Assembly: GCF_003011885.1 (NCBI RefSeq)
Contig: NZ_PXXO01000008.1
Span: 1-64,000, forward strand
Reading direction: 5' to 3'
DNA: 64,000 nucleotides
DNA from: Cyanobium usitatum str. Tous
GTDB taxonomy: Bacteria > Cyanobacteriota > Cyanobacteriia > PCC-6307 > Cyanobiaceae
Shown here: positions 55,090 through 64,000 of the stretch, one piece after another
Layout: each line of letters begins with the position of its first letter
Position numbering within the stretch: position 1 is the stretch's first letter
Notes under the pieces: model-generated
Database searches by the model: none
Seen by the model: the letters and a program-made list of their open reading frames with translations, nothing else
Told to the model about the DNA's origin: nothing
Made by a program: the position numbers and the translations under genes

Positions 55090-56235
55090 CTACCACGTGT
55101 GGGCGGCTGGGGAGTCCGCTTCCCAGGGAGCGAAATCCTCTGCAAAACAGCCGTCCCGGATGGCCTGCCCCATGGCGGTGGAGAAGCGCACCAACTGGGT
55201 GATGTTGTGCAAGCTCAACAGAATCTTGCCCAGCAGCTCCTCGCTCTTGATTAGGTGGTGCAGGTAGGCCCTGCTGTGCTGGCGGCAGGCTGGGCAGGGG
55301 CAGCTGGCATCCATAGGGGTGTGGTCGTGGCGGAAACGGGAGTTCTTGAGGTTCCAGCGTTCGCCACCCACCAAGGCCGCGCCATGGCGGCCGAGGCGGG
55401 TGGGAATCACGCAATCAAACAGGTCGAAGCCGTTGGCCACGGCGATGGCCATTTCCCGCAGGGTGCCTATGCCCATTAGGTAGTGGGGTACGGCATCAGG
55501 CAGCAGCGGCCCCAGCTGGCGCACGATCCGATGCATTTCCTCGGTGGGCTCGCCCACACTCACGCCGCCCACGGCTATCCCGGGCAGGCCCATGGAGGCC
55601 ACCACCTGGGCCGACTCCTGGCGCAGGTGGGGGAAGCAGCCCCCTTGGACGATGCCAAACAGGGCCTGGTCGACCTTGGTGTGGCTGGTGATGCAGCGCT
55701 CCAGCCAACTGTGGGTGCGCCGGCAGGCGGCAGCCACGTCTGCCTCACTGGCGGGATAGGGGGGGCATTGGTCGAAGGCCATGGCCACATCGGCCCCCAG
55801 GGCCATCTGGATCGCCATCGAGCGCTCGGGGGTGAGTTCGATGCGGGCGCCGTCGCGCGGTGAGCGGAACACCACGCCGTGGTCGTCGATGGTGTTGATG
55901 TCGCCGAGGCTGAAAACCTGGAAGCCGCCGGAATCGGTGAGCATCGGCCCGTCCCAACCCATGAATCGGTGTAGACCACCGGCATCCGCCACGATCTGCT
56001 CGCCGGGCTGCAGATGTAGGTGATAGGTGTTGGAGAGCACCATCTGGGCGCCGGTGTCCCGCAGTTGGGACGCTGTAACCCCTTTCACCGTGGCCAGGGT
56101 GCCCACGGGCATGAATCGGGGCGTGGTGACATCGCCATGGGGGGTGTGAAAGCAGCCGCAGCGAGCCCGGGTGCGGCTGCACTGGGCTGTGATGTCGAAG
56201 GAGAACGCTGGTGGGAAGCTGATTGCGCCGAACAG
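55090..56235 (-). CDS. tgt: tRNA-guanine transglycosylase (non-canonical start likely)
   Basis: Exchanges G34 for preQ1 in tRNAs with GUN anticodons. Visible: [23 protein letters not shown], the nucleophile in [12 protein letters not shown], and the zinc site [17 protein letters not shown]. The only ATG/GTG/TTG that opens the frame is at 56112, inside the conserved [14 protein letters not shown]. Homologous codons continue upstream ([20 protein letters not shown]) without a stop to past 56205. I therefore place the start at CTG 56235, preceded by GGAA; ATC at 56223 is another candidate. Confidence 0.88.
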   Translation of the reverse strand: MFGAISFPPAFSFDITAQCSRTRARCGCFHTPHGDVTTPRFMPVGTLATVKGVTASQLRDTGAQMVLSNTYHLHLQPGEQIVADAGGLHRFMGWDGPMLTDSGGFQVFSLGDINTIDDHGVVFRSPRDGARIELTPERSMAIQMALGADVAMAFDQCPPYPASEADVAAACRRTHSWLERCITSHTKVDQALFGIVQGGCFPHLRQESAQVVASMGLPGIAVGGVSVGEPTEEMHRIVRQLGPLLPDAVPHYLMGIGTLREMAIAVANGFDLFDCVIPTRLGRHGAALVGGERWNLKNSRFRHDHTPMDASCPCPACRQHSRAYLHHLIKSEELLGKILLSLHNITQLVRFSTAMGQAIRDGCFAEDFAPWEADSPAAHTW

Positions 56236-56272
56236 GTGCTGTTCCGACGCTAGGTGTCGCTTGCTAGAGCCC

Positions 56273-57052
56273 GTGCCGAAGTCTTTTTCTGGGGCGATTC
56301 CCGGCTGGTTGGGCGATCTGGCCGGTGCCTGGGTGTTTTATTCCGTGCTGCCCGCCTGGCCAGGAGTGCCGCCGCGCTTTGAGCGCATTGCCCGCTTCGC
56401 ACCCCTGATCGGCCTGGTGCTGGGCGGGCTGCAGGGCCTTTTCTGGTGGCTTGCCGCTGGCTGGTTGCCCCTTGGAGCCCAGGTGGCCTTGGTGCTGGCG
56501 CTCGGGTTGGTGCTTACAGGCGGCTTGCACGTTGATGGCGCAATGGATACGGCCGATGGCTTGGGCGCCGGCCCTAGGGCCTTGGAGGCGATGGCAGATA
56601 GCAGGGTGGGCGCATCGGGGGTGCAGGCCCTGGTGGTGGTGCTGCTGCTCAAGGCAGCAGCCCTGCTTTGCCTAGGGGCCGCTGCCCCGCTGGCCATGCT
56701 CTGGGCAGCTTTCTGGGGCCGGGTGTCACCCCTTTTGGCCATGCAGTGGTTTCCATATTTGAGGCAGCAGGGCAGTGCTGCTTTTCACCGGCAGCACTGG
56801 CGGGGTCTGGCCGCGGAACTGGTGCCGGCCCTGCTGGTGTTCGCCCTGGCCCTGGGGCTAGCGGCCTGGACCCGCTGGCCCTGGCCCCAGGGGGTGGGTT
56901 TGCTGCCAGCGGTTCTCGTGCCTCTATGGCTCGGCCGCCGTCTCGGCGGCCACAGCGGCGATAGCTACGGAGCCTGTGTCGAATGGACAGAAGCTCTGGC
57001 CCTGCTGCTCATGGCCCTGCTGCTGGGCTTGGGACCGCGGCTGGCAGCCTGA
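56273..57052 (+). CDS. cobS: Adenosylcobinamide-GDP ribazoletransferase (cobalamin synthase)
   Basis: Joins adenosylcobinamide-GDP and alpha-ribazole in corrinoid assembly. About 259 residues with multiple hydrophobic helices; motifs [13 protein letters not shown] (metal-binding, about 83-95), and [18 protein letters not shown]-terminal [13 protein letters not shown] is the family close. Start at GTG 56273; TTG 56261 is possible. The last 44 bp overlap the convergent histidine kinase gene. Confidence 0.9.
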   Translation: MPKSFSGAIPGWLGDLAGAWVFYSVLPAWPGVPPRFERIARFAPLIGLVLGGLQGLFWWLAAGWLPLGAQVALVLALGLVLTGGLHVDGAMDTADGLGAGPRALEAMADSRVGASGVQALVVVLLLKAAALLCLGAAAPLAMLWAAFWGRVSPLLAMQWFPYLRQQGSAAFHRQHWRGLAAELVPALLVFALALGLAAWTRWPWPQGVGLLPAVLVPLWLGRRLGGHSGDSYGACVEWTEALALLLMALLLGLGPRLAA

Positions 57053-58145
57053 GGCAAAAGGCGTTGCCCCGCTCGGGCAGTTGCTGGGCAACGGCTGCCG
57101 GCGGCAACACCAGGTTGAGCTCGCCACCGAGGCTGCGGGCCAGATCCCTGGCCAGGGCCAGTCCCAGCCCCGTCCCCGGCCGCCCCTGCCCCTGCCGCCC
57201 CCGGAAACCCTGCTCAAAGATGGCCTGGCGCTCGTTTTCGGCGATCGGCTCGCCGCCATCCCACACCGTCAGTTGCCAGTCCCCAGACGCCAGGGCTTGG
57301 CAGTCCAGGCCGATGGCCGTGCCGCTGGGGCTGTATCGGAAGGCGTTGTTCAGCAGGTTGGCCAAAATTTCAGCCACGGCACCACTGTCCCCGTGCCAGT
57401 TGGGCAAGCAGGATGGCGGATGCCAGGGGCGGCCCTGCAGAGAGGCCGTGGCAGCAGCCCGCTGCACCAAGGGCTGAAGCCAGTCGAGCAGGGGTTGGCC
57501 CTCGGGCCCCACCAGCCCGGGGGGAAGTAGCAGGGGCGGCGCCGCTTCGCCGCTGACGGCGGCTTGTTCGTGGCGCCCCAGCTGGCTGAGGGCATCCACG
57601 TAACGGTTGAGCTGGCGCTCTTCCGCCAGCAAGCCTTCCACCAGCGGTCGGTTCTGCTGGTCCTGTTCGAGGCGCCGCAGCAGTAGTTGGCCGAAGGTGC
57701 GCAGCGCGGCGAGGGGGTTGCGCAGCTGGTGCAACAACAGGCTCAATTCGGCTTGCTGTTGCTCGAGGGTCTGCTGCAGTTGCTGTTGTTCCAGATCAAG
57801 GCAGAGCGCTTCTGTCAGACACAGGGCGACGGCCTGGAGCCGCTGCCCCAGGCTGTCTGGCCAGGGCACCACGCTGGTTTCCACCTGGATCGCGCCCAGC
57901 AGCACCCGTTGGTGGCGCAGCGGCAGCCAGCGCCGCTCCTCCGCTGGCAAGCTCAGCGGACTGCCGGCTTCGACCGCAGGCAGGGCTCGGCCATCACTGG
58001 GCCATTGGCCGATTGGTACCAGGATGGGGGCGTTGGCTTCACCGGGCTGGGTGACGTAAACCACCAGGGAGCTGAGGTCGCTGCGATCAGCGAACTGGGC
58101 TAGCTGGAAGCGCAGTAGGGCGAGAAAGCGGTTGGAGACTTGCAT
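57009..58145 (-). CDS. Sensor histidine kinase (no visible response regulator)
   Basis: 378 residues. N-terminal 110 residues may be a GAF-like sensory domain; a glutamine-rich coiled segment (about 118-132) leads to the H box LLLHQLRNPLAALRT (phospho-acceptor H139); N box EILANLLNNAFRYSP, then GTGLGLALARDLARSLGG form the HATPase. No transmembrane helix, so it should be cytosolic. No regulator gene adjoins it. It overlaps cobS by 44 bp on the opposite strand. Confidence 0.87.
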   Translation of the reverse strand: MQVSNRFLALLRFQLAQFADRSDLSSLVVYVTQPGEANAPILVPIGQWPSDGRALPAVEAGSPLSLPAEERRWLPLRHQRVLLGAIQVETSVVPWPDSLGQRLQAVALCLTEALCLDLEQQQLQQTLEQQQAELSLLLHQLRNPLAALRTFGQLLLRRLEQDQQNRPLVEGLLAEERQLNRYVDALSQLGRHEQAAVSGEAAPPLLLPPGLVGPEGQPLLDWLQPLVQRAAATASLQGRPWHPPSCLPNWHGDSGAVAEILANLLNNAFRYSPSGTAIGLDCQALASGDWQLTVWDGGEPIAENERQAIFEQGFRGRQGQGRPGTGLGLALARDLARSLGGELNLVLPPAAVAQQLPERGNAFCLRLPAAVPSPAAGP

Positions 58146-58576
58146 CTGCTGCCCTCAGCCCCGGCCCTCTTCCAATAAGTTTGGATAAGGGGTGGGAAAA
58201 CCAGAAAAAAGTCTTAAGATGAGCGGTATCGACCAATACGGCGCGGTCCGCAAGCGGGCAGCGGCTCGTCGTCGTGACGCCCTCACCCTTTGTTGCCCAT
58301 TCAGGCAATTCAGGCTACAGCAGTAACAGATCCAACTTTCGCCGATCTTGCTTCCTGTTGTTCTGCACCCCGAATGGGCGGGGTGTGGCGTCACTGACCC
58401 CTGGGCCTGCTGACTCTCTCGGACAACAGAACGTTTGGGCGTCGCCCTGCTCTCCAAATTTTGGGGGGTGCGGGTGGGCTGAGTCACGGACCCTGCGCAT
58501 GTTTTGCGCTCCCACTGTCCGTTCCCCCTCCGGTTTCTTTTCCTTCTCCTAATTCCTCCTTCTCGGGAGCAGTTCA
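58146..58576. other. 431-bp intergenic region with predicted RNA structure
   Basis: The longest non-coding gap in the window. It holds a perfect 7-bp hairpin CACCCCG-AATGGG-CGGGGTG (58366-58385), and a two-storey stem 58487-58521 (CGGAC/GTCCG outside, GCGCA/TGCGC inside). A 35-codon ATG reading frame (58219-58326) is possible. No tRNA, rRNA, tmRNA, RNase P or SRP RNA signature was recognised. Confidence 0.5.
58219..58326 (+). CDS. Small open reading frame (35 codons), doubtful
   Basis: ATG 58219 to TAA 58324-58326. Product starts MSGIDQYGAVRKRAAARRR, has CC at about 25-26 and ends in glutamines. Strongly basic, no family recognised, and no good ribosome-binding site. It could be a leader peptide or chance. 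Included because it fills part of an otherwise empty region. Confidence 0.2.
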   Translation: MSGIDQYGAVRKRAAARRRDALTLCCPFRQFRLQQ

Positions 58577-58948
58577 ATGTCCAAAAAGCGCAAGCGGATT
58601 AGCCGTCGCCGGCTCGCGGGCCAGCGGGTGCTGGCGCATGTTCCCACCTTCAATCTCGAGACCGGCTCCCACAAGCCGGTCACGGCAGCACGCCGCTTCA
58701 TTGCTGAGGAGCTGTTGGTGCCCCCAGCAATTCTCAACGTGCGCCGCAACGAGCACACCACTGATCGCTTCTTCTGGGGCGAAAAGGGTCTGTTCAGCGC
58801 CCAGTACGCCGAGGAAAACCATTTCCTGTTTCCTTCACTGCGCACGATCGTCGACCGCATCGGTGAGGAGGTGCTTTTCGAAGGCATCGAAGCCCTCGCC
58901 GCCGACGACTGGGAAGAAATGGAGGAGTACGAATACGCCTTCGTTTGA
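58577..58948 (+). CDS. DUF3155 domain protein
   Basis: 123 residues, a cyanobacteria-specific family of unknown function. Very basic N-terminus (SKKRKRISRRRLAGQRVL) and a conserved core VRRNEHTTDRFFWGEKGLFSAQY with ENHFLFPSL; acidic C-terminus (DDWEEMEEYEYAF). The split of a basic N-terminus and acidic tail suggests binding to nucleic acid or a protein partner; this is inference. Preceded by the structured region, which may be its 5' leader. Confidence 0.85.
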   Translation: MSKKRKRISRRRLAGQRVLAHVPTFNLETGSHKPVTAARRFIAEELLVPPAILNVRRNEHTTDRFFWGEKGLFSAQYAEENHFLFPSLRTIVDRIGEEVLFEGIEALAADDWEEMEEYEYAFV

Positions 58949-58991
58949 GCTTGGCTTTGCCCTGGCGGAACTCAGGTGGGCCAGTGGTTGT

Positions 58992-59621
58992 TCAGCATGA
59001 CCACTGGCTGGCCAAGTAGCTCCGCAGGGCAGGAAACAGGCAGCTATCAATTGTGTGGCCGCCTGTAAAGCCAACCAGTTCGGTGTCGATGCCACCGAGT
59101 TGCAACTGCTCTTTTAGGGCCTCACTGGCTCCGTAGGGCACCACAGGATCCTGTTCGCCATGGGTGAGCAGGATTTTTGGCAGGCATGCTGCGGTTGGTT
59201 GCCAGCCGGGATGGGGGTAGCCGCTGCAGCCGATCAGGCCGGCCAGGGGTAGGCCGCTGCCGGCTGTGGCCACATCAAGGGCCATTGCGGCGCCTTGGGA
59301 GAAGCCCAGCAGAGCCGTTTGCTGCAGGGGCACCTCTACAGCTAGGGCCAGGAGCCGCTCTAGCAGCTGGGTTCGAGCGGCAGGTAGCTGGGGCCAATTT
59401 GGCTGTTGCAGGTCGTACCACTGGCGGCCGCTACCGCTTGGATGCGGCAGTGGTGCCCGCAGGGCCACCACGCTCACCGCTGGCCCCACCAGCACCTCGG
59501 CCAGGTCGAGCAGATCGTCGGCATCCGCTCCCCAGCCGTGCAGCAGCACAAGGCGCCGGTCGCACAGGTCCGGGCCACTGCGGATCAGTTGGTCGTTGGG
59601 CTGGCTGGTTTGGCTACTCAT
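58992..59621 (-). CDS. Alpha/beta hydrolase, carboxylesterase/phospholipase family
   Basis: 209 residues from ATG 59621. Oxyanion-hole region [11 protein letters not shown], nucleophile elbow GFSQGAA, Asp in [13 protein letters not shown], and His in FTGGHTID make a complete Ser-Asp-His triad. Related to bacterial carboxylesterase/acyl-protein thioesterase-like YpfH proteins. Natural substrate unknown. Start candidates up to 59708 overlap purH. Confidence 0.83.
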   Translation of the reverse strand: MSSQTSQPNDQLIRSGPDLCDRRLVLLHGWGADADDLLDLAEVLVGPAVSVVALRAPLPHPSGSGRQWYDLQQPNWPQLPAARTQLLERLLALAVEVPLQQTALLGFSQGAAMALDVATAGSGLPLAGLIGCSGYPHPGWQPTAACLPKILLTHGEQDPVVPYGASEALKEQLQLGGIDTELVGFTGGHTIDSCLFPALRSYLASQWSC

Positions 59622-59667
59622 GGCGGGGGATCGATTGCTGCGTAGGTTGGCCCTTATACCTGCACTT

Positions 59668-61236
59668 ATGGCAGCCATGGCCCCCACGGCCCTTCTAAGC
59701 GTCTCCAATAAGGAGGGCCTGGTGCCCTTGGCCGAGGGGCTGCTGGAGGCTGGCTATCAGTTGATTTCAAGTGGCGGCACCGCTGCGGCCCTCAAGGCGG
59801 CCGGGCTTGAGGTCACCAAGGTGGCGGAGCACACCGGGGCCCCTGAGATCTTGGGCGGCAGGGTCAAGACCCTGCACCCACGCATCCATGGCGGCATCCT
59901 GGCTCGCCGCTGCGAGCCCAGCCACCAGGCTGATCTGGAGGCCCAGGGCATTGCCCCGATCGACGTGGTGGTGGTCAACCTCTACCCATTTCGAGAAACC
60001 GTTGCCAACCCCGAGGTGGCATTCGATACCGCCATCGAGAACATCGATATCGGTGGACCGGCAATGGTGCGGGCAGCGGCCAAAAATCACGCCGATGTGG
60101 TGGTGCTGACCAGCCCCAGCCAATACGAACCCTTTCTTGAGTGCCTGCGCACCGGAGCCATCAGCGCTGCCCTGCGGCGCCAGCTGGCGCTGGAAGCCTT
60201 CCAGCACACCGCCAGCTACGACACGGCGATCAGCAGCTGGCTGGCAGCCCAGCTGGCCGGCGCAGCCGAGCTTCCATCAGCGGTGGCGGCGCCCCTGCGA
60301 CTGGAACTGCCCGCCCGTCAGAGCCTGCGCTACGGCGAAAACCCCCACCAACAGGCCACCTGGCACAGCGAGCCCGCTGCCGGCTGGGGCGCCGCGGTGC
60401 AACTCCAGGGCAAGGAGCTCAGCTACAACAACTTGATTGATCTGGATGCGGCCCTAGCCACCGTGCGGGAGTTTGGCTACGGCCCCGGGGCCCAGCCCGC
60501 GGCGGTTGTGGTCAAGCACACCAATCCCTGTGGTGTGGCCATCGGCCACAGCGGCGCCGCTGCCCTCAGCCGGGCCCTTGACGCCGATCGGCTCTCAGCC
60601 TTCGGCGGCATTGTGGCTATCAACTGTGTGGTGGATCTAGCCACCGCTGAATTGCTGACCAGCCTGTTCCTTGAATGTGTAGTGGCGCCTGGCTTTGATG
60701 GACCGGCATTGGAGCGGCTGGCCACGAAAGCCAATCTGCGCCTGCTGGAATTGAATCCTGCGGCGATCGCTATGGCGTCCAGGCGCCAGCTGCGCACCCT
60801 GCTGGGCGGGGTACTGGTACAGGAGTTAGACGATCAACCGGTTGATGGAGCGGCCTGGCAGGTGGTTAGCGAACGCCAGCCCACAGCCCAGGAGCTCGAC
60901 GACCTCGGTTTTGCCTGGAAGCTGGCCCGCCACGTGCGCTCCAATGCCATCACCGTGGCCAAGGGTGGTCAGAGCCTGGGCATTGGCGCCGGCCAGATGA
61001 ATCGGGTTGGCTCGGCCAGGCTGGCCTTGGAAGCGGCCGGAGATCGGGCCCGCGGTGCGGTGCTTGCTAGCGATGGCTTCTTCCCCTTCGATGACACCGT
61101 GCGGCTGGCCGCTGGTCAAGGCATCACTGCTGTCATTCAGCCTGGCGGCAGCGTGCGCGACGCCGATTCGATCACTGCCTGCAATGCCCTTGGCTTGGCG
61201 ATGGTGGTAACCGGTCGACGTCATTTTCTGCATTGA
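59668..61236 (+). CDS. purH: Bifunctional AICAR formyltransferase/IMP cyclohydrolase
   Basis: Last two steps of purine synthesis. 522 residues with the N-terminal IMPCH fold ([29 protein letters not shown]) and C-terminal AICARFT ([24 protein letters not shown] and [12 protein letters not shown]). Start at ATG 59668; ATG 59677 is an alternative. A GC hairpin (CGCCC/GGGCG, 61237-61252) follows and may terminate it. Confidence 0.95.
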   Translation: MAAMAPTALLSVSNKEGLVPLAEGLLEAGYQLISSGGTAAALKAAGLEVTKVAEHTGAPEILGGRVKTLHPRIHGGILARRCEPSHQADLEAQGIAPIDVVVVNLYPFRETVANPEVAFDTAIENIDIGGPAMVRAAAKNHADVVVLTSPSQYEPFLECLRTGAISAALRRQLALEAFQHTASYDTAISSWLAAQLAGAAELPSAVAAPLRLELPARQSLRYGENPHQQATWHSEPAAGWGAAVQLQGKELSYNNLIDLDAALATVREFGYGPGAQPAAVVVKHTNPCGVAIGHSGAAALSRALDADRLSAFGGIVAINCVVDLATAELLTSLFLECVVAPGFDGPALERLATKANLRLLELNPAAIAMASRRQLRTLLGGVLVQELDDQPVDGAAWQVVSERQPTAQELDDLGFAWKLARHVRSNAITVAKGGQSLGIGAGQMNRVGSARLALEAAGDRARGAVLASDGFFPFDDTVRLAAGQGITAVIQPGGSVRDADSITACNALGLAMVVTGRRHFLH

Positions 61237-61331
61237 CGCCCTTGCTGGGGCGCAGTGAGTTGTAGTTTCGCTCCATAAGTCCTGTTCTGCTGCGCACTTG
61301 CCGCAGCCTTCCCTTGGCCCCCTCTGACGCC

Positions 61332-61796
61332 ATGCCCGAAGCCCTCGCCTACAACCTCAACTTCCTCCATCCCCTGTTGATGCTGGGTCTGCTGGCCCTC
61401 TCCAGTTATGGGATGCTGCTTGGCATCAAGGCCAAGAAAACCCGCACCGCAGATGCTGAGACCCGCAAGCAGCTGATCAAGGGTCAATTCGCTAAGCGCC
61501 ATTTCCAGATCGGCAGCCTGATCCTGGCCCTCACCGTGCTGGGTACCTTTGGCGGAATGGCCGTCACCTACCTCAATAACGGCAAATTATTTGTAGGCCC
61601 CCACCTGCTTGTGGGCATTGGCATGACCTGCTTGATCGCCCTGGCGGTGTCGCTTACCCCACTGATGCAGCAGGGCAATTTGATCGCCCGCAAGGTCCAT
61701 GTGGGCCTCAACATGGCAATGATGACCCTGTTTCTGTGGCAGGCGGTGAGTGGCTTTCAGATCCTCAACAAAATCTGGGAAAACCGCCCTGCTTGA
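61332..61796 (+). CDS. DUF4079 membrane protein
   Basis: 154 residues with about four transmembrane helices (near 12-30, 57-77, 86-106, 122-142) and conserved histidines at helix ends (FLHPLLMLG, RHFQIGS, GPHLLVGIG, KVHVGLNM), a pattern that resembles b-type heme-binding membrane proteins. Family is found in cyanobacteria and plastids. Function unknown; heme binding is inference. ATG 61332 fits the family start. Confidence 0.8.
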   Translation: MPEALAYNLNFLHPLLMLGLLALSSYGMLLGIKAKKTRTADAETRKQLIKGQFAKRHFQIGSLILALTVLGTFGGMAVTYLNNGKLFVGPHLLVGIGMTCLIALAVSLTPLMQQGNLIARKVHVGLNMAMMTLFLWQAVSGFQILNKIWENRPA

Positions 61797-61834
61797 GTGC
61801 TGGCTTCGGGGCTAGGTCTCAAGTTTGAAAGACT

Positions 61835-61857
61835 GCCCAGTTGATTTAGAACTGGGC
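61835..61857. terminator. Hairpin between convergent genes
   Basis: GCCCAGTT (61835-61842), a 7-nt loop and AACTGGGC (61850-61857) form a perfect 8-bp stem. On the minus strand AGTCTTTC follows, weakly T-rich. Includes the DUF1997 stop codon. Could serve transcripts from both sides. Confidence 0.5.
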
Positions 61858-62523
61858 GCTTCGCCGGGGTGGGCACTCCAGATCGTGGCTGCCGTGGAAA
61901 TCTTCCTGCACCTTCCAGGTGAGCCGGCGAGAGATCTGCCTCACGATTTGACGGAGCAGGTGGTCGCCGCTCGACTGCACTAGCCCGTCAGGCAGCAGGG
62001 TGATCACTCCGGGTAGGCGTATCCAGACGCTCAGGTCGAGCTGCCAGCGCACCAGAGTCTGGGGGCGAGGATCGTCGGAAGCGACGGTATCCTCATTGGC
62101 TTGGTCGAGCTGCAGCGAGGCGTTGAACTCGACGTCGTAGAGCCCTTCGAGGTTGGGATCGCCTCCGGGGTGGGGAACGGTCAAAATTCGGTATAGGCCT
62201 TGGTCTTGGGGCAGCAACTCCAGGCCGATGGTGGGCTCCACTTCGAAGCCGAAGTTGCCAAAGGTGCCCAGAGTCAGCGCGTAGCCCCGCTTGCCGAGGG
62301 GTTCCACAGTCATCGGGGCAGCACAACGGCGAAACCAACCCTCGTGGTGATCGAGGTATTCGGAGACAACGGGCGCGCTAGCCCGCATTTCCATCACGTC
62401 GGCAAAGGCACTGGCATAGCGCCTCACCCGCGGATCATCGCTGTGGCGCAGCAGCAGCAGACCGGAGCCCAGCTCTCCCTTGGACGACGGATGGGCTGGT
62501 GCGGTTGACAACGACAAAGGCAA
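61846..62523 (-). CDS. DUF1997 domain protein
   Basis: 225 residues from a TTG, cyanobacterial/plastid family of unknown function. Conserved parts: YLDHHEGWFRRCA (about 56-68), GNFGFEVEPTIGLELLPQ, and WKVQEDFHGSH near the end. The predicted beta-rich fold with a hydrophobic core suggests a lipid- or pigment-binding cup similar to START-like folds; this is inference. Start could be an internal TTG a few codons later. Confidence 0.78.
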   Translation of the reverse strand: MPLSLSTAPAHPSSKGELGSGLLLLRHSDDPRVRRYASAFADVMEMRASAPVVSEYLDHHEGWFRRCAAPMTVEPLGKRGYALTLGTFGNFGFEVEPTIGLELLPQDQGLYRILTVPHPGGDPNLEGLYDVEFNASLQLDQANEDTVASDDPRPQTLVRWQLDLSVWIRLPGVITLLPDGLVQSSGDHLLRQIVRQISRRLTWKVQEDFHGSHDLECPPRRSAQF

Positions 62524-62648
62524 CTACTGGCGTTTGACCAGCCCTGGCAGCAAGATGCCGGGCTTGTTCAAGGCGTTCTTGAATCAATGTAAAGCCCCTG
62601 GTGGACCCAAGTGCCGCCGGCTGTGACACCCGGACACCTTGGTTCGGC

Positions 62649-63845
62649 TCAGGCTTCGCAGAGTTCGATCAGCCGCTCGATCACGTCTTCCACCACCCGG
62701 TCTGGAGTGGAGGCCCCGGAGGTGATGCCCACTCGGATTGGACCTTCGGGCAGGAAGGGCAGCTCGATTTCGAGCTCGCCCCCTAGGGGCATGTGCTCGA
62801 TGCGGTTGCCAGGGCCAATGCGCTCGGGGGTGTCGATGTGGAAGGAGCGGATGCCGCGGCTGACGGCGATCTCCTGCAGGTGGGTGGTATTAGACGAGTT
62901 GTAACCGCCGATCACCACCATCAGGTCGAGGGGCTCATCAACTAAGGCGAAAATGGCGTCCTGGCGCTCCTGGGTGGCGTCGCAAATGGTGTTGAAGGCC
63001 AAGAAGTGCTCATTGAGCTCAATGGGGCCGAAGCGCTGCAGCATGGTGCGCTCGAACAGGCGGCCAATCTCTTCGGTTTCGCTCTTCAGCATGGTGGTCT
63101 GGTTTGCGACTCCCACCCGGATCAGATCGCGGTCGGGGTCAAAGCCGGGCGAGCAGGCTTTGGCAAAGCGGGCCATGAACGATTCCCGATCGCCATTGCC
63201 GAGGATGTATTCGCTCACCATTTGGGCTTCGGCCAAGTCGAGCACAACCAAGTAGGTGCCGGCGAAGCTGCTGGTGGCGAGGGTTTCCTCGTGCTTGACC
63301 TTGCCGTGGATGATCGAGGTGAAGGAGTGCTTTTTGTGCTTTTCCACCGTGTTCCACACCTTGGAGACCCAGGGGCAGGTCGTATCAACGATGTGGCAGC
63401 CCCGCTCGCTTAGCAGCTGCATCTCCTGAACGGTGGCGCCGAATGCGGGCAGTATCACCACATCACCGCTGGCAACCTCCGAAAAATCTTTCATGCCGTC
63501 TTCCACGGAGATGAACAGCACGTTCATGTCGCGCAGGTGATCGTTGACCGAAGGGTTGTGGATGATTTCGTTGGTGATCCAGATCCGTTCAGTGGGGTAG
63601 TGGCGCCGAGTTTCGTAGGCCATCGCCACTGCCCGCTCTACGCCCCAGCAGAAACCAAAAGCTTCAGCCAGCCGCACGGTGAGGCGGCCGCTCTCGAGCG
63701 AGTAGCCGCTTTCCCGCAGCTTGGCGATCAGATCGCTTTGGTAGGCCTGCTCCAGGCTGCCTGCCACCTCATTGCCCAAGCCGAAGCCTCGGCGGTTGTA
63801 ACGCTCCGAGTGGTGCAAGGAGCGTTTGAAGGCGCGGGTATCCAC
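62649..63845 (-). CDS. ispH: 4-hydroxy-3-methylbut-2-enyl diphosphate reductase
   Basis: Last MEP-pathway enzyme giving IPP and DMAPP for carotenoids, phytol and quinones. 398 residues, larger than E. coli IspH (about 316) as usual for cyanobacteria. The three Fe-S cysteines are in [23 protein letters not shown] and [14 protein letters not shown] 63845 gives the N-terminus [21 protein letters not shown] typical of cyanobacteria; TTG 63869 would add eight residues. Confidence 0.94.
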   Translation of the reverse strand: MDTRAFKRSLHHSERYNRRGFGLGNEVAGSLEQAYQSDLIAKLRESGYSLESGRLTVRLAEAFGFCWGVERAVAMAYETRRHYPTERIWITNEIIHNPSVNDHLRDMNVLFISVEDGMKDFSEVASGDVVILPAFGATVQEMQLLSERGCHIVDTTCPWVSKVWNTVEKHKKHSFTSIIHGKVKHEETLATSSFAGTYLVVLDLAEAQMVSEYILGNGDRESFMARFAKACSPGFDPDRDLIRVGVANQTTMLKSETEEIGRLFERTMLQRFGPIELNEHFLAFNTICDATQERQDAIFALVDEPLDLMVVIGGYNSSNTTHLQEIAVSRGIRSFHIDTPERIGPGNRIEHMPLGGELEIELPFLPEGPIRVGITSGASTPDRVVEDVIERLIELCEA

Positions 63846-63882
63846 AGCGTCGAGGTCTCGGTGAATCAACTCTATGGGCCAC

Positions 63883-64000
63883 TTAGGTCAGAGCTGCGGC
63901 TCCCAGGGTCATCTGGTGGAGGCCCTCAATTCCTTGCCAGCCCAGATAGACCCCCAGCACTAGGGCGAACACCCCCACCAGCCATTCCGCCCGATGCACA
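63883..64000 (-). CDS. End of a small membrane protein (5' end outside window)
   Basis: Reading leftward from the window edge, codons translate to a hydrophobic stretch ([15 protein letters not shown]) and end at TAA (63885-63883) after [14 protein letters not shown] single helix is visible, so it is either a small membrane protein or the tail of a larger one. It precedes ispH by 37 bp on the same strand. Identity unknown. Confidence 0.45.
   Translation of the reverse strand, partial: VHRAEWLVGVFALVLGVYLGWQGIEGLHQMTLGAAALT

Noticed and set aside
56236-56272. Cobalamin riboswitch upstream of cobS
   Set aside because: The space between tgt and cobS is under 40 bp and has no B12-box-like sequence; too short for the element.
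58146-58576. tmRNA, RNase P RNA or SRP RNA in the large gap
   Set aside because: None of their conserved core sequences could be found on either strand.

Overview
The window is a dense, GC-rich stretch of a cyanobacterial chromosome. Photosystem II genes (psbE, psbF, psbL, psbJ, psbK, with rubA and ycf48), NDH-1 genes (ndhC-K-J), chlD, a heme oxygenase and cyanobacteria-restricted families (DUF3155, DUF4079, DUF1997) leave little doubt about the phylum. Short gaps, frequent GTG/TTG starts, high GC and protein sequences close to those of picocyanobacteria suggest a Cyanobium/Synechococcus-like organism; the genus is an inference. I see no insertion sequence, prophage, CRISPR array or rRNA. One tRNA gene (Met, CAT) is present.

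Region by region. 1-4.9 kb: end of heme oxygenase, a GT4-type glycosyltransferase, UvrD/PcrA helicase and the CCA-adding enzyme. 4.9-8.2 kb: a complete CMP-KDO route (kdsB facing kdsC-kdsA-kdsD). 8.2-14.8 kb: an NADH-dehydrogenase-like/SelD fusion and a nucleotide-sugar block (galE, ugd, UDP-xylose synthase, UDP-glucuronate 4-epimerase). 14.8-20.3 kb: hisS, lpxI, hisB-fabI, a photolyase-like protein split into two ORFs in reversed domain order, and a lipoprotein. 20.3-25.4 kb: a DegT-type aminotransferase, an ionotropic-glutamate-receptor-like channel protein, CPD photolyase, NUDIX hydrolase and folK. 25.5-30.8 kb: chlD, an MCE/MlaD plus MlaF-type ABC pair, and a membrane-anchored YvcK. 30.8-34.9 kb: ndhC-K-J on the minus strand and, divergently, rubA-ycf48-psbE-psbF-psbL-psbJ ending in a clear terminator.

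35-42.4 kb: an outer-membrane lipid operon (DUF374 acyltransferase, waaA, lpxK, lpxB, msbA-type exporter) whose last gene is a carotenoid cleavage dioxygenase coupled by ATGA. 42.4-48.3 kb: rdgB, a phosphohexomutase, a RecB-like nuclease, ygfZ-pyrE and an exported protein with a heptad-repeat signal peptide. 48.3-58.1 kb: tRNA-Met, a CNNM/CorC-type protein, a Gfo/Idh/MocA oxidoreductase, a very large GH15/phosphorylase-kinase-like protein, a WecB/TagA glycosyltransferase, tgt-psbK, cobS and a histidine kinase. 58.1-64 kb: a 431-bp structured intergenic region, DUF3155, an alpha/beta hydrolase, purH, DUF4079, DUF1997, ispH and the end of a small membrane protein.

Taken together, the window carries much of the cell-envelope machinery: nucleotide sugars, KDO, lipid A late steps, flippase and a phospholipid-transport-like pair. 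This is interleaved with photosystem assembly and housekeeping genes. The least expected items are the receptor-channel-like protein at 21.6 kb, the split photolyase at 18.5-19.7 kb, the repeat-built signal peptide at 47.7 kb, a tgt gene without a canonical start codon, and the habit of neighbouring convergent genes sharing exactly four bases at their stop codons.
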